A stretch of DNA of 64,000 bases, taken from NCBI RefSeq assembly GCF_001544555.2, contig NZ_FCOK02000007.1, positions 124,001-188,000 of the forward strand. Direction: 5' to 3'. The notes beneath the pieces were generated by a model. That model saw nothing but the letters and a program-made list of their open reading frames with translations. It was not told where the DNA came from and did no database searches. Positions 46,894 to 54,245 of the stretch are shown here, one piece after another. A program made the position numbers and the translations under genes. The stretch comes from Caballeronia udeis. Lineage in GTDB: Bacteria; Pseudomonadota; Gammaproteobacteria; Burkholderiales; Burkholderiaceae. Within the stretch, counting starts at the first letter, position 1. The number at the start of each line of letters is the position of its first letter.

Positions 46894-47553
46894 ATGTCCA
46901 CGACATCCCTGCTCGTTCAATCCATACCGGCCCTTGCACAAGGCGCTGTCCTGACGATCAAGTTCGCGGTCTATTCGATGTTCTTCGGCCTGATCGCGGG
47001 CACCGTACTCGCGATGATGGGCATCAGCCGAAGCCGCACGCTGGTCGGCATAGCGCGCGCTTATGTGAGCGTGATGCGCGGCACGCCGCTGCTGGTGCAG
47101 ATTTTCGTGATCTATTATGGGTTGCCGAGCCTGGGTATTTCGCTTGATCCGACGCCGGCGGGGGTGATCGCCTTGTCGGCGAATGTGGCGGCTTATCTTT
47201 CCGAAAGCATGCGCGGCGCCATTCTCGGGATTCAGAGCGGGCAGTGGCTGGCGGCTTATAGCCTGGGCTTGTCGAGAATGCAGACGCTGCGGTATGTGAT
47301 TGGTCCGCAAGCGCTGCGGATTGCCGTGCCCAGCCTGTCGAATAGCCTGATCAGTTTGATCAAGGATACGTCGCTGGTGTCGGTGATCACGGTTACCGAA
47401 TTGCTACGGAGTGCGCAGGAAGTGATTGCCGCTACGTATCAGCCATTGCCGTTGTATCTCGCTGCCGCCGTCGTGTATTGGGTGCTGTGCAGCGTGCTGG
47501 AGTTCGTGCAACGGCTGTTTGAACGCCGGTTGGCGTTGCCGGGGAGGCATTGA
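46894..47553 (+). CDS. Amino-acid ABC transporter permease
   Basis: A 219-residue inner-membrane permease of the HisMQ type with about five transmembrane segments. MSTTSLLVQSIPALAQGAVLTIKF is a normal start, and the EAA loop reads EQ-like SMRGAILGIQSGQWLAAYSLGLS followed by QTLRYVIGPQALRIAVPSLSN. VRGTPLLVQIFVIYYGLP-like sequence (MRGTPLLVQ) is also typical. It works with the upstream binding protein. The next gene is on the opposite strand, so the ATP-binding subunit must be encoded elsewhere. Confidence 0.93.
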   Translation: MSTTSLLVQSIPALAQGAVLTIKFAVYSMFFGLIAGTVLAMMGISRSRTLVGIARAYVSVMRGTPLLVQIFVIYYGLPSLGISLDPTPAGVIALSANVAAYLSESMRGAILGIQSGQWLAAYSLGLSRMQTLRYVIGPQALRIAVPSLSNSLISLIKDTSLVSVITVTELLRSAQEVIAATYQPLPLYLAAAVVYWVLCSVLEFVQRLFERRLALPGRH

Positions 47554-47593
47554 GAAAGGGGCTTCGTGCCCGGCAAGCCGGTGCGCCCTTAAC

Positions 47594-48301
47594 TCAAGAC
47601 CTGTCCGCCGGCGCGGCCGCCGCATCCTCGTCCAGCCTTGCCCCAAACCTGTCCAGCCGCGGCATATGATGCCGGTCCGGATCCAGCGAATACGCTACCC
47701 GTGTAGCCCGTCCCATCAACTCATTGCGTGGGAAAAACCCAAAATACCGCGAGTCCGCGCTGTCATCGCGGTTATCTCCGAGCATCAGGTACTCGCCCTT
47801 GGGCACGGTCACCGGCCCAAACGAGCGCCGCGGACTGGGCGCCAGCACGGACAAGCGCACCACATGCGTAACGTGCCCAAGCTTCTCGTCCAGATACTCG
47901 CCAGGCGAAGACGCATCGCCCTCCACTCCCGTGATATCCACCGGCTGATAACCCGCCCGCTTGCCGTTGATATAAAGCACGTTGTCACGCATGGCAACTA
48001 CATCGCCGGGAAGCCCGATCAAACGCTTGACGATCAGCTCATGTGCCGCCGACGAGTCCACCGTCACGATATCGCCACGCTGCGGATCATGCAGATGCGC
48101 AATCGCAATGTGCGTGAACGGAACACGCAGGTCGTACGCCATCTTGTCGACGACGATCCTGTCGCCCTCGCGAATGGTCGGCAGCATGGAGCCGCTTGGC
48201 ACCACATTCCAGTCGGCGATGGCGCTGCGGAACAGCGCCATCAGCACCAGGAACGCAATCAGGTTCCGATTTTCGCGCCAGAGTCGGGGTAACAGTCGCA
48301 T
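47594..48301 (-). CDS. lepB: Signal peptidase I
   Basis: A 235-residue membrane protease that removes signal peptides. A single N-terminal hydrophobic segment (about 13-29) precedes the catalytic serine in VVPSGSMLPT (S38). The general base is K92 in LIVKRLIGLPGD. The box E signature reads LMLGDNRDDSADSRYFGF. The protein lacks the two-helix N-terminus of E. coli LepB. The start at 48301 gives the family N-terminus; the open frame upstream is rejected. It is not next to lepA or rnc, so it may be a second signal peptidase. Confidence 0.93.
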   Translation of the reverse strand: MRLLPRLWRENRNLIAFLVLMALFRSAIADWNVVPSGSMLPTIREGDRIVVDKMAYDLRVPFTHIAIAHLHDPQRGDIVTVDSSAAHELIVKRLIGLPGDVVAMRDNVLYINGKRAGYQPVDITGVEGDASSPGEYLDEKLGHVTHVVRLSVLAPSPRRSFGPVTVPKGEYLMLGDNRDDSADSRYFGFFPRNELMGRATRVAYSLDPDRHHMPRLDRFGARLDEDAAAAPADRS

Positions 48302-48402
48302 GGTGTGGAATGCCGGCGTATGAGGACGACGCAGCTTAACGTCGAAAGCTGAAATGAAGCTTAAATCAACTCGCCAGGCCGGCCCGGGCTTGTTCGGTTT
48401 CC

Positions 48403-49383
48403 TTATTCGGCTTCGAAAGGGAACCGCACGCCAAGGTCGCGGCGAGCGGCATCGGTGATGGAAATCATCTGCATGGATACGGCATGCCGCATGATCGGGC
48501 TCTCGATGGCGCCATCGCGCAGCAGCTCGCAAAAGTGCGCAGTCTCGTAGTTCAGGCCACCGCCCTCGAACGACGCATCCAGTTCCACGGTCCGGCCATC
48601 CACGTAGCGGACGGTCGCGCGCGCGGGGTTCCACCAGTTCTCGTGAATCGTCACCGTGCCGCCGGTCGCGGCAAGCAACGCATCGCCCTTGCCTTGCAGA
48701 TCCAACCCGCAAAACAACTGCGCGACGCCGCGTTCATGGCGCACGTTCAAGCTCGCGAAGGTGTCCACGCCCGTCTGCCCGATGCGCCCGAAGGTCTGCA
48801 CCTCCAGCGGCTCACCCAGCCAGTCCACCGCGAGAAACGCTTCGTAGATACCAATATCGAGCAACGCGCCGCCGCCCATTTCCATGGAGTACGAGGGATG
48901 CGAAAGAGGCACATTCGCGATCGAACAGCCCGCGCGAACGAGGCCGATTTCACCAATGGGATCGGCAGCAAGATGATCGCGCAAGCGCCGGTAGAGCGGA
49001 TAGAACGGCGGTTTCATCGCCTCCATGAACAGCAGCTTCGATGAACGCGCCACGTCGATCATCTCCTGCAACGCCCGCGCGTTGACGGCCGCCGGTTTCT
49101 CGCAGAGCACGGCACGGCCGGCCTGGAAAGCACGCAGCGTGTACTGAGGGTGGCTGTCCTGCATCGTCGCAATGTACAACGCGTCGATGTTGTCGAGCAG
49201 TGCATCGAAGCTCTCATAAGCCTTGGTATGAAACTGCCCGGCGAATGCGGATGCCGACTCGGGCCGCCGCGACCAGACGCCGCCAAGCGTCGCGCCCGGC
49301 ACAAAGGCCAGCCCTTCGGCGAACCTGCGCGCAATATGCCCCGCACCAACGATGCCCCAACGGATCGTGCTCTGTACGTTCAT
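48403..49383 (-). CDS. Gfo/Idh/MocA family oxidoreductase
   Basis: A 326-residue NAD(P)-dependent dehydrogenase. The Rossmann motif is IRWGIVGAGHIARRFAEGL (near 7-25), and LCEKPAAVNARAL carries the conserved EKP lysine. The C-terminal alpha/beta domain contains EMGGGALLDIGIYEAFLAVDWLG. The family oxidises sugars, inositols and related polyols; the substrate is not deducible. The ATG at 49383 has GGGAG upstream. An unusually repeat-rich region lies upstream, then a GntR-type regulator gene on the same strand. Confidence 0.92.
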   Translation of the reverse strand: MNVQSTIRWGIVGAGHIARRFAEGLAFVPGATLGGVWSRRPESASAFAGQFHTKAYESFDALLDNIDALYIATMQDSHPQYTLRAFQAGRAVLCEKPAAVNARALQEMIDVARSSKLLFMEAMKPPFYPLYRRLRDHLAADPIGEIGLVRAGCSIANVPLSHPSYSMEMGGGALLDIGIYEAFLAVDWLGEPLEVQTFGRIGQTGVDTFASLNVRHERGVAQLFCGLDLQGKGDALLAATGGTVTIHENWWNPARATVRYVDGRTVELDASFEGGGLNYETAHFCELLRDGAIESPIMRHAVSMQMISITDAARRDLGVRFPFEAE

Positions 49384-49766
49384 CTGTCCTGCTCCCTTGC
49401 CCCAAGCATGGTGAATGGTCGGCCAAGGCCGGCGATGGCCACATTGTCCACTACGGAGGCGGTCTGCGTGAAGCGTGGACAATGCGTGAACGACCGTCCA
49501 CAACGCATCGCGTTCCCATCACACGGGCGTCGCGTTCCGATCACAAAGCCAAGGGGGAAAGGGCTGCACAGATTGTCGTTCGGCGCTCAAGCCATCAGGG
49601 AACCATCAGACGTCGCTACCGGGCAGGATTTTGAAGTGTAACGTTTGCGCTAGTGAAAACCCGAATAGGGCGCTGTTCGCGCCCGGCCACGATGAACGTG
49701 ACCAGAAACCTCGGGCCAGCCTCGCCACGCCGGAACCGTCCCGGAACGCGAAGCTTCGAGCGCGTA
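49384..49766. other. Intergenic region between the GntR and Gfo/Idh/MocA genes
   Basis: This 383-base stretch has no credible gene. Its first 165 bases, upstream of the oxidoreductase, contain a 9-bp inverted repeat with a third related hexamer, and a 16-bp direct repeat (see 49443-49545). Confidence 0.6.
49443..49545. promoter_or_regulatory. Operator-like repeat cluster
   Basis: Perfect inverted repeat ATTGTCCAC (49443-49451) and GTGGACAAT (49475-49483); a third related GTCCACAA at 49496-49503. Next to it, a 16-bp direct repeat TCGCGTTCCCATCACA (49508-49523) and TCGCGTTCCGATCACA (49530-49545), one mismatch, period 22 bases, about two helical turns. It lies 60-160 bases upstream of the oxidoreductase start. 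Confidence 0.5.
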
Positions 49767-50522
49767 TCAGGCGCCGGCCGATTCGGACTCACCAACTGGT
49801 GGCGACGAACTGTCCTCGCGGCGTTCAAGCGAAAAAGCTCGCCCGACTTCCTCCGCGGTGACATCGATCAGCGTGCTCATCGCGCGCTCGGCCACAGCGG
49901 CGTCGTGTGCCTCGATCGCCTCCACCACGCGGCGCTGCGCTTCGAGCGTCGCGTCGCGCATGGTAGCAATGCCCGCCACGATCGGATAGACCGTTATCAG
50001 CGCACCCCGCACGATAGCCGTCATCTGCTGGAAGAACTGGTTACCGCTTGCGGCCACAATGCGCGTATGCAGCGCGACGTCAGCGGCCTGGTACTCGGGC
50101 TCGCTGCCGTTGAGCGACGCCAGCGCGTCGAACGCATCGCGAATCCCGCTCACTTCGTCCGGCGTTGCACGGACCGCCGCCAACGCGGCCGCACGCGGCT
50201 CGATCAACATCCGGAACTCGATCACGTCGCGCAGGAACGCCTGGTCCGGAGTTGCCCGGAAGCGCCAGCTCACCACATCCTCATCGATCAGCCGCCAGTC
50301 GCTCATCGGCCGGATCCGCGTGCCCGTCTTCGGGCGCACATCCAGCATATGACGCGCGAGCAACATGCTCAATGCCTCTCGCATCACGGTCCGACTCACG
50401 TCGAACTCCTTCGACAAGACGTCCTGCGGTGGCAGGATCGCGCCGTACTTCTGTTCGACGATGCCCGATACGAGCCCGTCCATCACCTTGGCCACCAGTG
50501 ATCGCTCCTTGTTTTCGTCCAT
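49767..50522 (-). CDS. GntR family regulator, FadR/FCD subfamily
   Basis: A 251-residue regulator. The N-terminal winged helix shows SLVAKVMDGLVSGIVEQKY, GAILPPQDVLSKEFDVSRTV and MREALSMLLARHMLDVRPKTGTRI. The FCD ligand domain (about 90-235) includes DVIEFRMLIEPRAAALAA, ALHTRIVAASGNQFFQQM and the EAHDAAVAERAM histidine region that binds metal in this subfamily. Ligands are usually sugar acids or small carboxylates. The ATG at 50522 has GGAGAGG upstream. It lies upstream of the oxidoreductase gene on the same strand and may regulate it. Confidence 0.92.
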   Translation of the reverse strand: MDENKERSLVAKVMDGLVSGIVEQKYGAILPPQDVLSKEFDVSRTVMREALSMLLARHMLDVRPKTGTRIRPMSDWRLIDEDVVSWRFRATPDQAFLRDVIEFRMLIEPRAAALAAVRATPDEVSGIRDAFDALASLNGSEPEYQAADVALHTRIVAASGNQFFQQMTAIVRGALITVYPIVAGIATMRDATLEAQRRVVEAIEAHDAAVAERAMSTLIDVTAEEVGRAFSLERREDSSSPPVGESESAGA

Positions 50523-50871
50523 CACCCCTCTCCCCTTGCGCCCAACATTGTGTCCCTGCACATCCGGCGCGCTTCCCCAAGCTCGCCGAAAGGCCCGGTG
50601 AGCACTGCTTATTCATCAGACCAATTGAATCGATCAGATCAATCAGCAGCCCTGCGCCGTGCACGATAAATTGCGTGTTCATTACTGCTGACGCCAGTCG
50701 GAATGTCCCTCTCAAGGGTTATCCCTTTACCTTCGCATCTCGCGGTACTGCTTCGGCAATCGCTGTATTAAGTAGTTCTTGATGCTTTTGATTTAAGTGC
50801 TTCGTAATGCCCTTTCTTCATGCTTGTTGCCATGCTCATTGTCCGCCGAAGCGCCCTGTCTTCGCCGGTGT
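50523..50871. other. Intergenic region between manC and the GntR gene
   Basis: A 349-base stretch with no gene that I can support. It contains the candidate GntR operator at 50624-50643. No terminator was recognised for manC, which ends at its left-hand side in this orientation. Confidence 0.55.
50624..50643. promoter_or_regulatory. Candidate GntR autoregulatory operator
   Basis: ATTGA-(10 bases)-TCAAT with internal GATC repeats, about 100 bases upstream of the GntR start. FCD-type regulators often bind short inverted repeats in their own promoters; this is inferred from position only. Confidence 0.3.
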
Positions 50872-52431
50872 TCAGCCTGTTGTCTTCTTCTCGGTCACGC
50901 GTCCGTACTGATCGTCGAAGCGCACGATGTCGTCCTCGCCCAGATACGTCCCCGACTGCACCTCGATCATTTCGAGCGGTGTTTTACCGGGGTTTTCGAG
51001 CCTGTGCGTGGTACCGAGGGGAATGAACGTGGACTGGTTCTCGCTCACCAGGAAGGTTTCTTCACCGCGCGTCACGAGTGCCGTGCCGCGCACGACGACC
51101 CAATGTTCGGCGCGATGATGGTGCATCTGCAGCGAGAGCCGCGCCCCCGGTTTCACCACAATACGCTTTACTTGAAAACGCTCGCCGTGATCGATGGAGT
51201 CATAGAACCCCCAGGGCCTCTGCACCTTGCGATGATCCTGCGCCTCTGCACCCTTGGCGGCCTTCAGACGCCCTACCATTGCTTTCACTTCCTGCACTCG
51301 ATCCTTCGACGCCACCAGGATCGCATCCGCGGTTTCCACGACCACGACACCCGTCACACCGACGCACGCCACCAGGCGCCCGTCCGAATGCGCGAAGCTG
51401 TCCGCCGAGCCTTCGAAGATCACGCGGCCGCGAGCAACGTTGCCGTCATCGTCCTTGTCCGACATGTCCCATACGGCGTCCCACGCGCCGACATCGGACC
51501 AGCCGGCGGCCAGCGGCACCACCACGCCCGGAAACCGCGGCTCCTGCTCGATGCGCTCCATGACGGCGAAATCGATTGAATCGGAAGGACATGCTTCGAA
51601 CGCCTCGACATCGAGTTGCGTAAAGCCGTCCTGATGCAGGCCCCGTTCGAACGCGATCATGCACGCGGCGTGAATGGCGGGCTGGAAGTGCTCGATGGCT
51701 GCAAGCCACACCGACGCGCGGCACACGAAGATGCCGCTGTTCCACCAATATTCGCCGGAAGCAAGATACTGCTCGGCAATCTCCCGCCGCGGTTTTTCGA
51801 CGAACCGCTCAAGCACCCGTGCCTGAGGGATACCGTCACCGGCGGTTCCCAGGGCCGCGCCGGCCTTGATATAACCGTAGCCTGTTTCGATCTTGTCCGG
51901 CACGATGCCAAGCGTAACGAGCGCGCCACTCGCGGCATGTTCGATCGCTTTCGCGATCGTGCGCCGGAACGCGTCAAGGTCGGACACGGCGTGATCGGCC
52001 GGCATGGCGACCATCACGGGATCATCGCCGGATGCAGCAGCCAGTGCTGCCAACGCGGCAAGCGTGAGCGCCGGTGCAGTGTTTCGAGCGCAGGGTTCGA
52101 GCACGATGCGCGCCCGGCGGCCGTTACGCTCGATCTGCTGCGCAGTCAGCAACTTGTGCTCCGTGCCGCAGATCACGATCAGTTCATCAGCGCTCGCGAG
52201 GTGCACCGTGTCACGGCCAGCCGTTGCCGCGTCGAGACCGTCAAGACGGCGTAACGTGGCTTCGAGCAGCGATTCCGCGCCCATGAGTTCGATGAGTTGC
52301 TTGGGGAACTGCTGGCGTGACAGAGGCCACAGACGCGTGCCGGACCCGCCGGCGAGAATGACCGGTTGCACGCGAACACTCTCGGCGCCCGTCTTGGCAG
52401 CGCCGGTAAGCGGATAGTGGGACACGTCCAC
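50872..52431 (-). CDS. manC: Mannose-1-phosphate guanylyltransferase / mannose-6-phosphate isomerase
   Basis: A 519-residue bifunctional enzyme that supplies GDP-mannose for polysaccharide. The nucleotidyltransferase domain begins VQPVILAGGSGTRLWPLSRQ and continues with FPKQLIELMG, MVAMPADHAVSDLDAF, and FVEKPRREIAEQYLASGEYWWNSGIF. A C-terminal cupin isomerase domain (about 400-519) shows RPWGFYDSIDHGERFQVKRI and LSLQMHHHRAEHWVVV. The start chosen is GTG at 52431 because CAGGAG sits just upstream; the ATG at 52506 would add 25 residues with no Shine-Dalgarno. Last gene of the leftward part of the EPS locus. Confidence 0.95.
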   Translation of the reverse strand: MDVSHYPLTGAAKTGAESVRVQPVILAGGSGTRLWPLSRQQFPKQLIELMGAESLLEATLRRLDGLDAATAGRDTVHLASADELIVICGTEHKLLTAQQIERNGRRARIVLEPCARNTAPALTLAALAALAAASGDDPVMVAMPADHAVSDLDAFRRTIAKAIEHAASGALVTLGIVPDKIETGYGYIKAGAALGTAGDGIPQARVLERFVEKPRREIAEQYLASGEYWWNSGIFVCRASVWLAAIEHFQPAIHAACMIAFERGLHQDGFTQLDVEAFEACPSDSIDFAVMERIEQEPRFPGVVVPLAAGWSDVGAWDAVWDMSDKDDDGNVARGRVIFEGSADSFAHSDGRLVACVGVTGVVVVETADAILVASKDRVQEVKAMVGRLKAAKGAEAQDHRKVQRPWGFYDSIDHGERFQVKRIVVKPGARLSLQMHHHRAEHWVVVRGTALVTRGEETFLVSENQSTFIPLGTTHRLENPGKTPLEMIEVQSGTYLGEDDIVRFDDQYGRVTEKKTTG

Positions 52432-52590
52432 GGTGACTCCTGAAGCGTTGAAGCTGATTGAGGGCCGAACGCGTCTGACAGGTGCGGACGCGTGAAACAC
52501 ACGCATCGACTGATGCGCTATTTAAGCAGGCAAATCTAATTTGTTGTGTGCGCGTGCGAACGCCCGCACGCTATTCGGTCAACCTGCCGT

Positions 52591-54072
52591 TCAAGGCACT
52601 TTATTCACCCTCACCCGGCGGTTGGGCAGCAATCTTTGCCGGAGGCGCGAGGCCACTTCACGTAGTTCGCTCGATTCGCAGAACGACCATGCGAGGTTGC
52701 CGGCAGTCAGCGCGACGGCTATCGCGGCCATGCCGCTGAGCGAGTCCATGGAGTCGGCGCATACGGTCGCGATCACCAGGAAAACCAGATGTCCGGCCAT
52801 GTTCCGGACAATCGGCCGTGGCTTGAGCTTCGAGAAATAAAGGAACGCCGCGTAGTCGAAGAAAGCCTTCGCGACCACCGCCACGCCGGCGCCCAGCAGG
52901 CCGTACCAGCGGATGCTCAGCCATAGCACAAGCGCGAAGACCGGCAAGCCAATCCAGCCGACCCGCGCGACCTGCGCCGGATTTGCCTTGGCCTGGATCA
53001 GCACTCCGATGATGCTCGACTGCCCGGCAAGCCACACGCCAATTACAAGGATGCGCCCGACAGGCGCCGACTGCACTGCCATTTCATGGCCGAGCCAGAC
53101 GTTCAGGAACGGCGCCAGCGCGAACAACGCGACCACCACGCACGGCGTGAATGCACAGTTCAGGAACGCGAGCGCCTGGTGCGAGAGTTCGTCGGCGTGA
53201 TCGCTCGCGGAAGCTGAAAAGCGCGGGAACAGCGTGCGCAACATGGCGCTAGGCAGCAGGTTCAAGCGCGTCACGAGGTTTTGCGGCGTCGCGTAATACG
53301 CGACGTATTTAGCGCCCAGCATGGAACCGATCACGACCCGGTCAAGCGTGGTCGCGATCATGTTCGCGCCCGAGAACAGCAACAGCCAGCGGCCATAATT
53401 AAAGAGTTCGCGAATCAGCGGCCATTCCGGCTTCGAGATGCGCTTGATACCTATCGCACGAAACGTGCCGTAGCCAAGCAGCAGGGCCGCCAGGAACCGC
53501 GCAATGACGGCGGCCGGCACAACCACTGCCAGCGACGGCGAGATCAGGTACAGCGCGGCAAGCGGCAGCAACTGGAACAGGAACGTGCCGATAGTCTGGT
53601 TGGTGTTGAACAGGGCAAACTTTTCCATCCCGCCGATCGCGCCGCTGAACACCCACGAGATATTGGCAATAGGCACGGCCAGCGCAATCCACGGCAGTGC
53701 ATGCAGCACTTCGGCCTGGAACACCGGTTCGATGGTCGCGATATGCACGACATACACGTACGCGCCGAACCAGATCAGCACCGCGCCAACAAAGCCAGTG
53801 GCGAGATTGAGAAAAAATGCGCTCCAGAAGATGCGCTCGATAGTGCCGTCGTTGGACTGGCGCGCCTTGGCGATATGGTTTTCCGTCGCCATCGAAATAC
53901 CGAGATCAAGCACGCTGAAATAACCGATCAACGCCCACACCAGGTTGATGACACCATAGCGTTCGATCCCCATGCCATGAATGTAGGCGGGTACCGTCGC
54001 AAGTGAGACGAACACGGGCAGGATGAGCCCGGCGAAATTGATCGCTATGTTCTTGAGAAGACTTTTTTCCAT
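52591..54072 (-). CDS. Polysaccharide flippase, Wzx/PST type
   Basis: A 493-residue membrane protein with about 12-14 hydrophobic segments. The N-terminus SLLKNIAINFAGLILPVFVSLATVP and the segment GVINLVWALIGYFSVLDLGIS are typical of MOP-superfamily flippases (PST/Wzx). The family moves undecaprenyl-linked oligosaccharide repeat units across the inner membrane. The Arg/Lys-rich end (RLRQRLLPNRRVRVNK) is cytoplasmic. It lies between manC and the double-hydrolase gene on the same strand. Confidence 0.92.
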   Translation of the reverse strand: MEKSLLKNIAINFAGLILPVFVSLATVPAYIHGMGIERYGVINLVWALIGYFSVLDLGISMATENHIAKARQSNDGTIERIFWSAFFLNLATGFVGAVLIWFGAYVYVVHIATIEPVFQAEVLHALPWIALAVPIANISWVFSGAIGGMEKFALFNTNQTIGTFLFQLLPLAALYLISPSLAVVVPAAVIARFLAALLLGYGTFRAIGIKRISKPEWPLIRELFNYGRWLLLFSGANMIATTLDRVVIGSMLGAKYVAYYATPQNLVTRLNLLPSAMLRTLFPRFSASASDHADELSHQALAFLNCAFTPCVVVALFALAPFLNVWLGHEMAVQSAPVGRILVIGVWLAGQSSIIGVLIQAKANPAQVARVGWIGLPVFALVLWLSIRWYGLLGAGVAVVAKAFFDYAAFLYFSKLKPRPIVRNMAGHLVFLVIATVCADSMDSLSGMAAIAVALTAGNLAWSFCESSELREVASRLRQRLLPNRRVRVNKVP

Positions 54073-54143
54073 TGAGCAACGGGCCGATTACAACAAACTC
54101 ACACAGGAGGAATCAAGGCACCGCGTCACAGCTTGCGGTGAAT

Positions 54144-54201
54144 GCAGGCACGTTGCAGCACACGGGTGATGCACGTTCAAGTGCACGCAGCAGGTGCCTG
54201 C
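54144..54201. repeat. Nested inverted repeats between hydrolase and flippase genes
   Basis: Outer 8-bp arms GCAGGCAC (54144-54151) and GTGCCTGC (54194-54201); inner arms TGCAC and GTGCA around GTTCAA (54170-54185). No T-run follows on either strand, so an mRNA structure or binding site is likelier than a terminator. Confidence 0.5.
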
Positions 54202-54245
54202 CCGAAGGTCAGACGAATTACACGCCAGAGTAAAGGCGTGCCACA

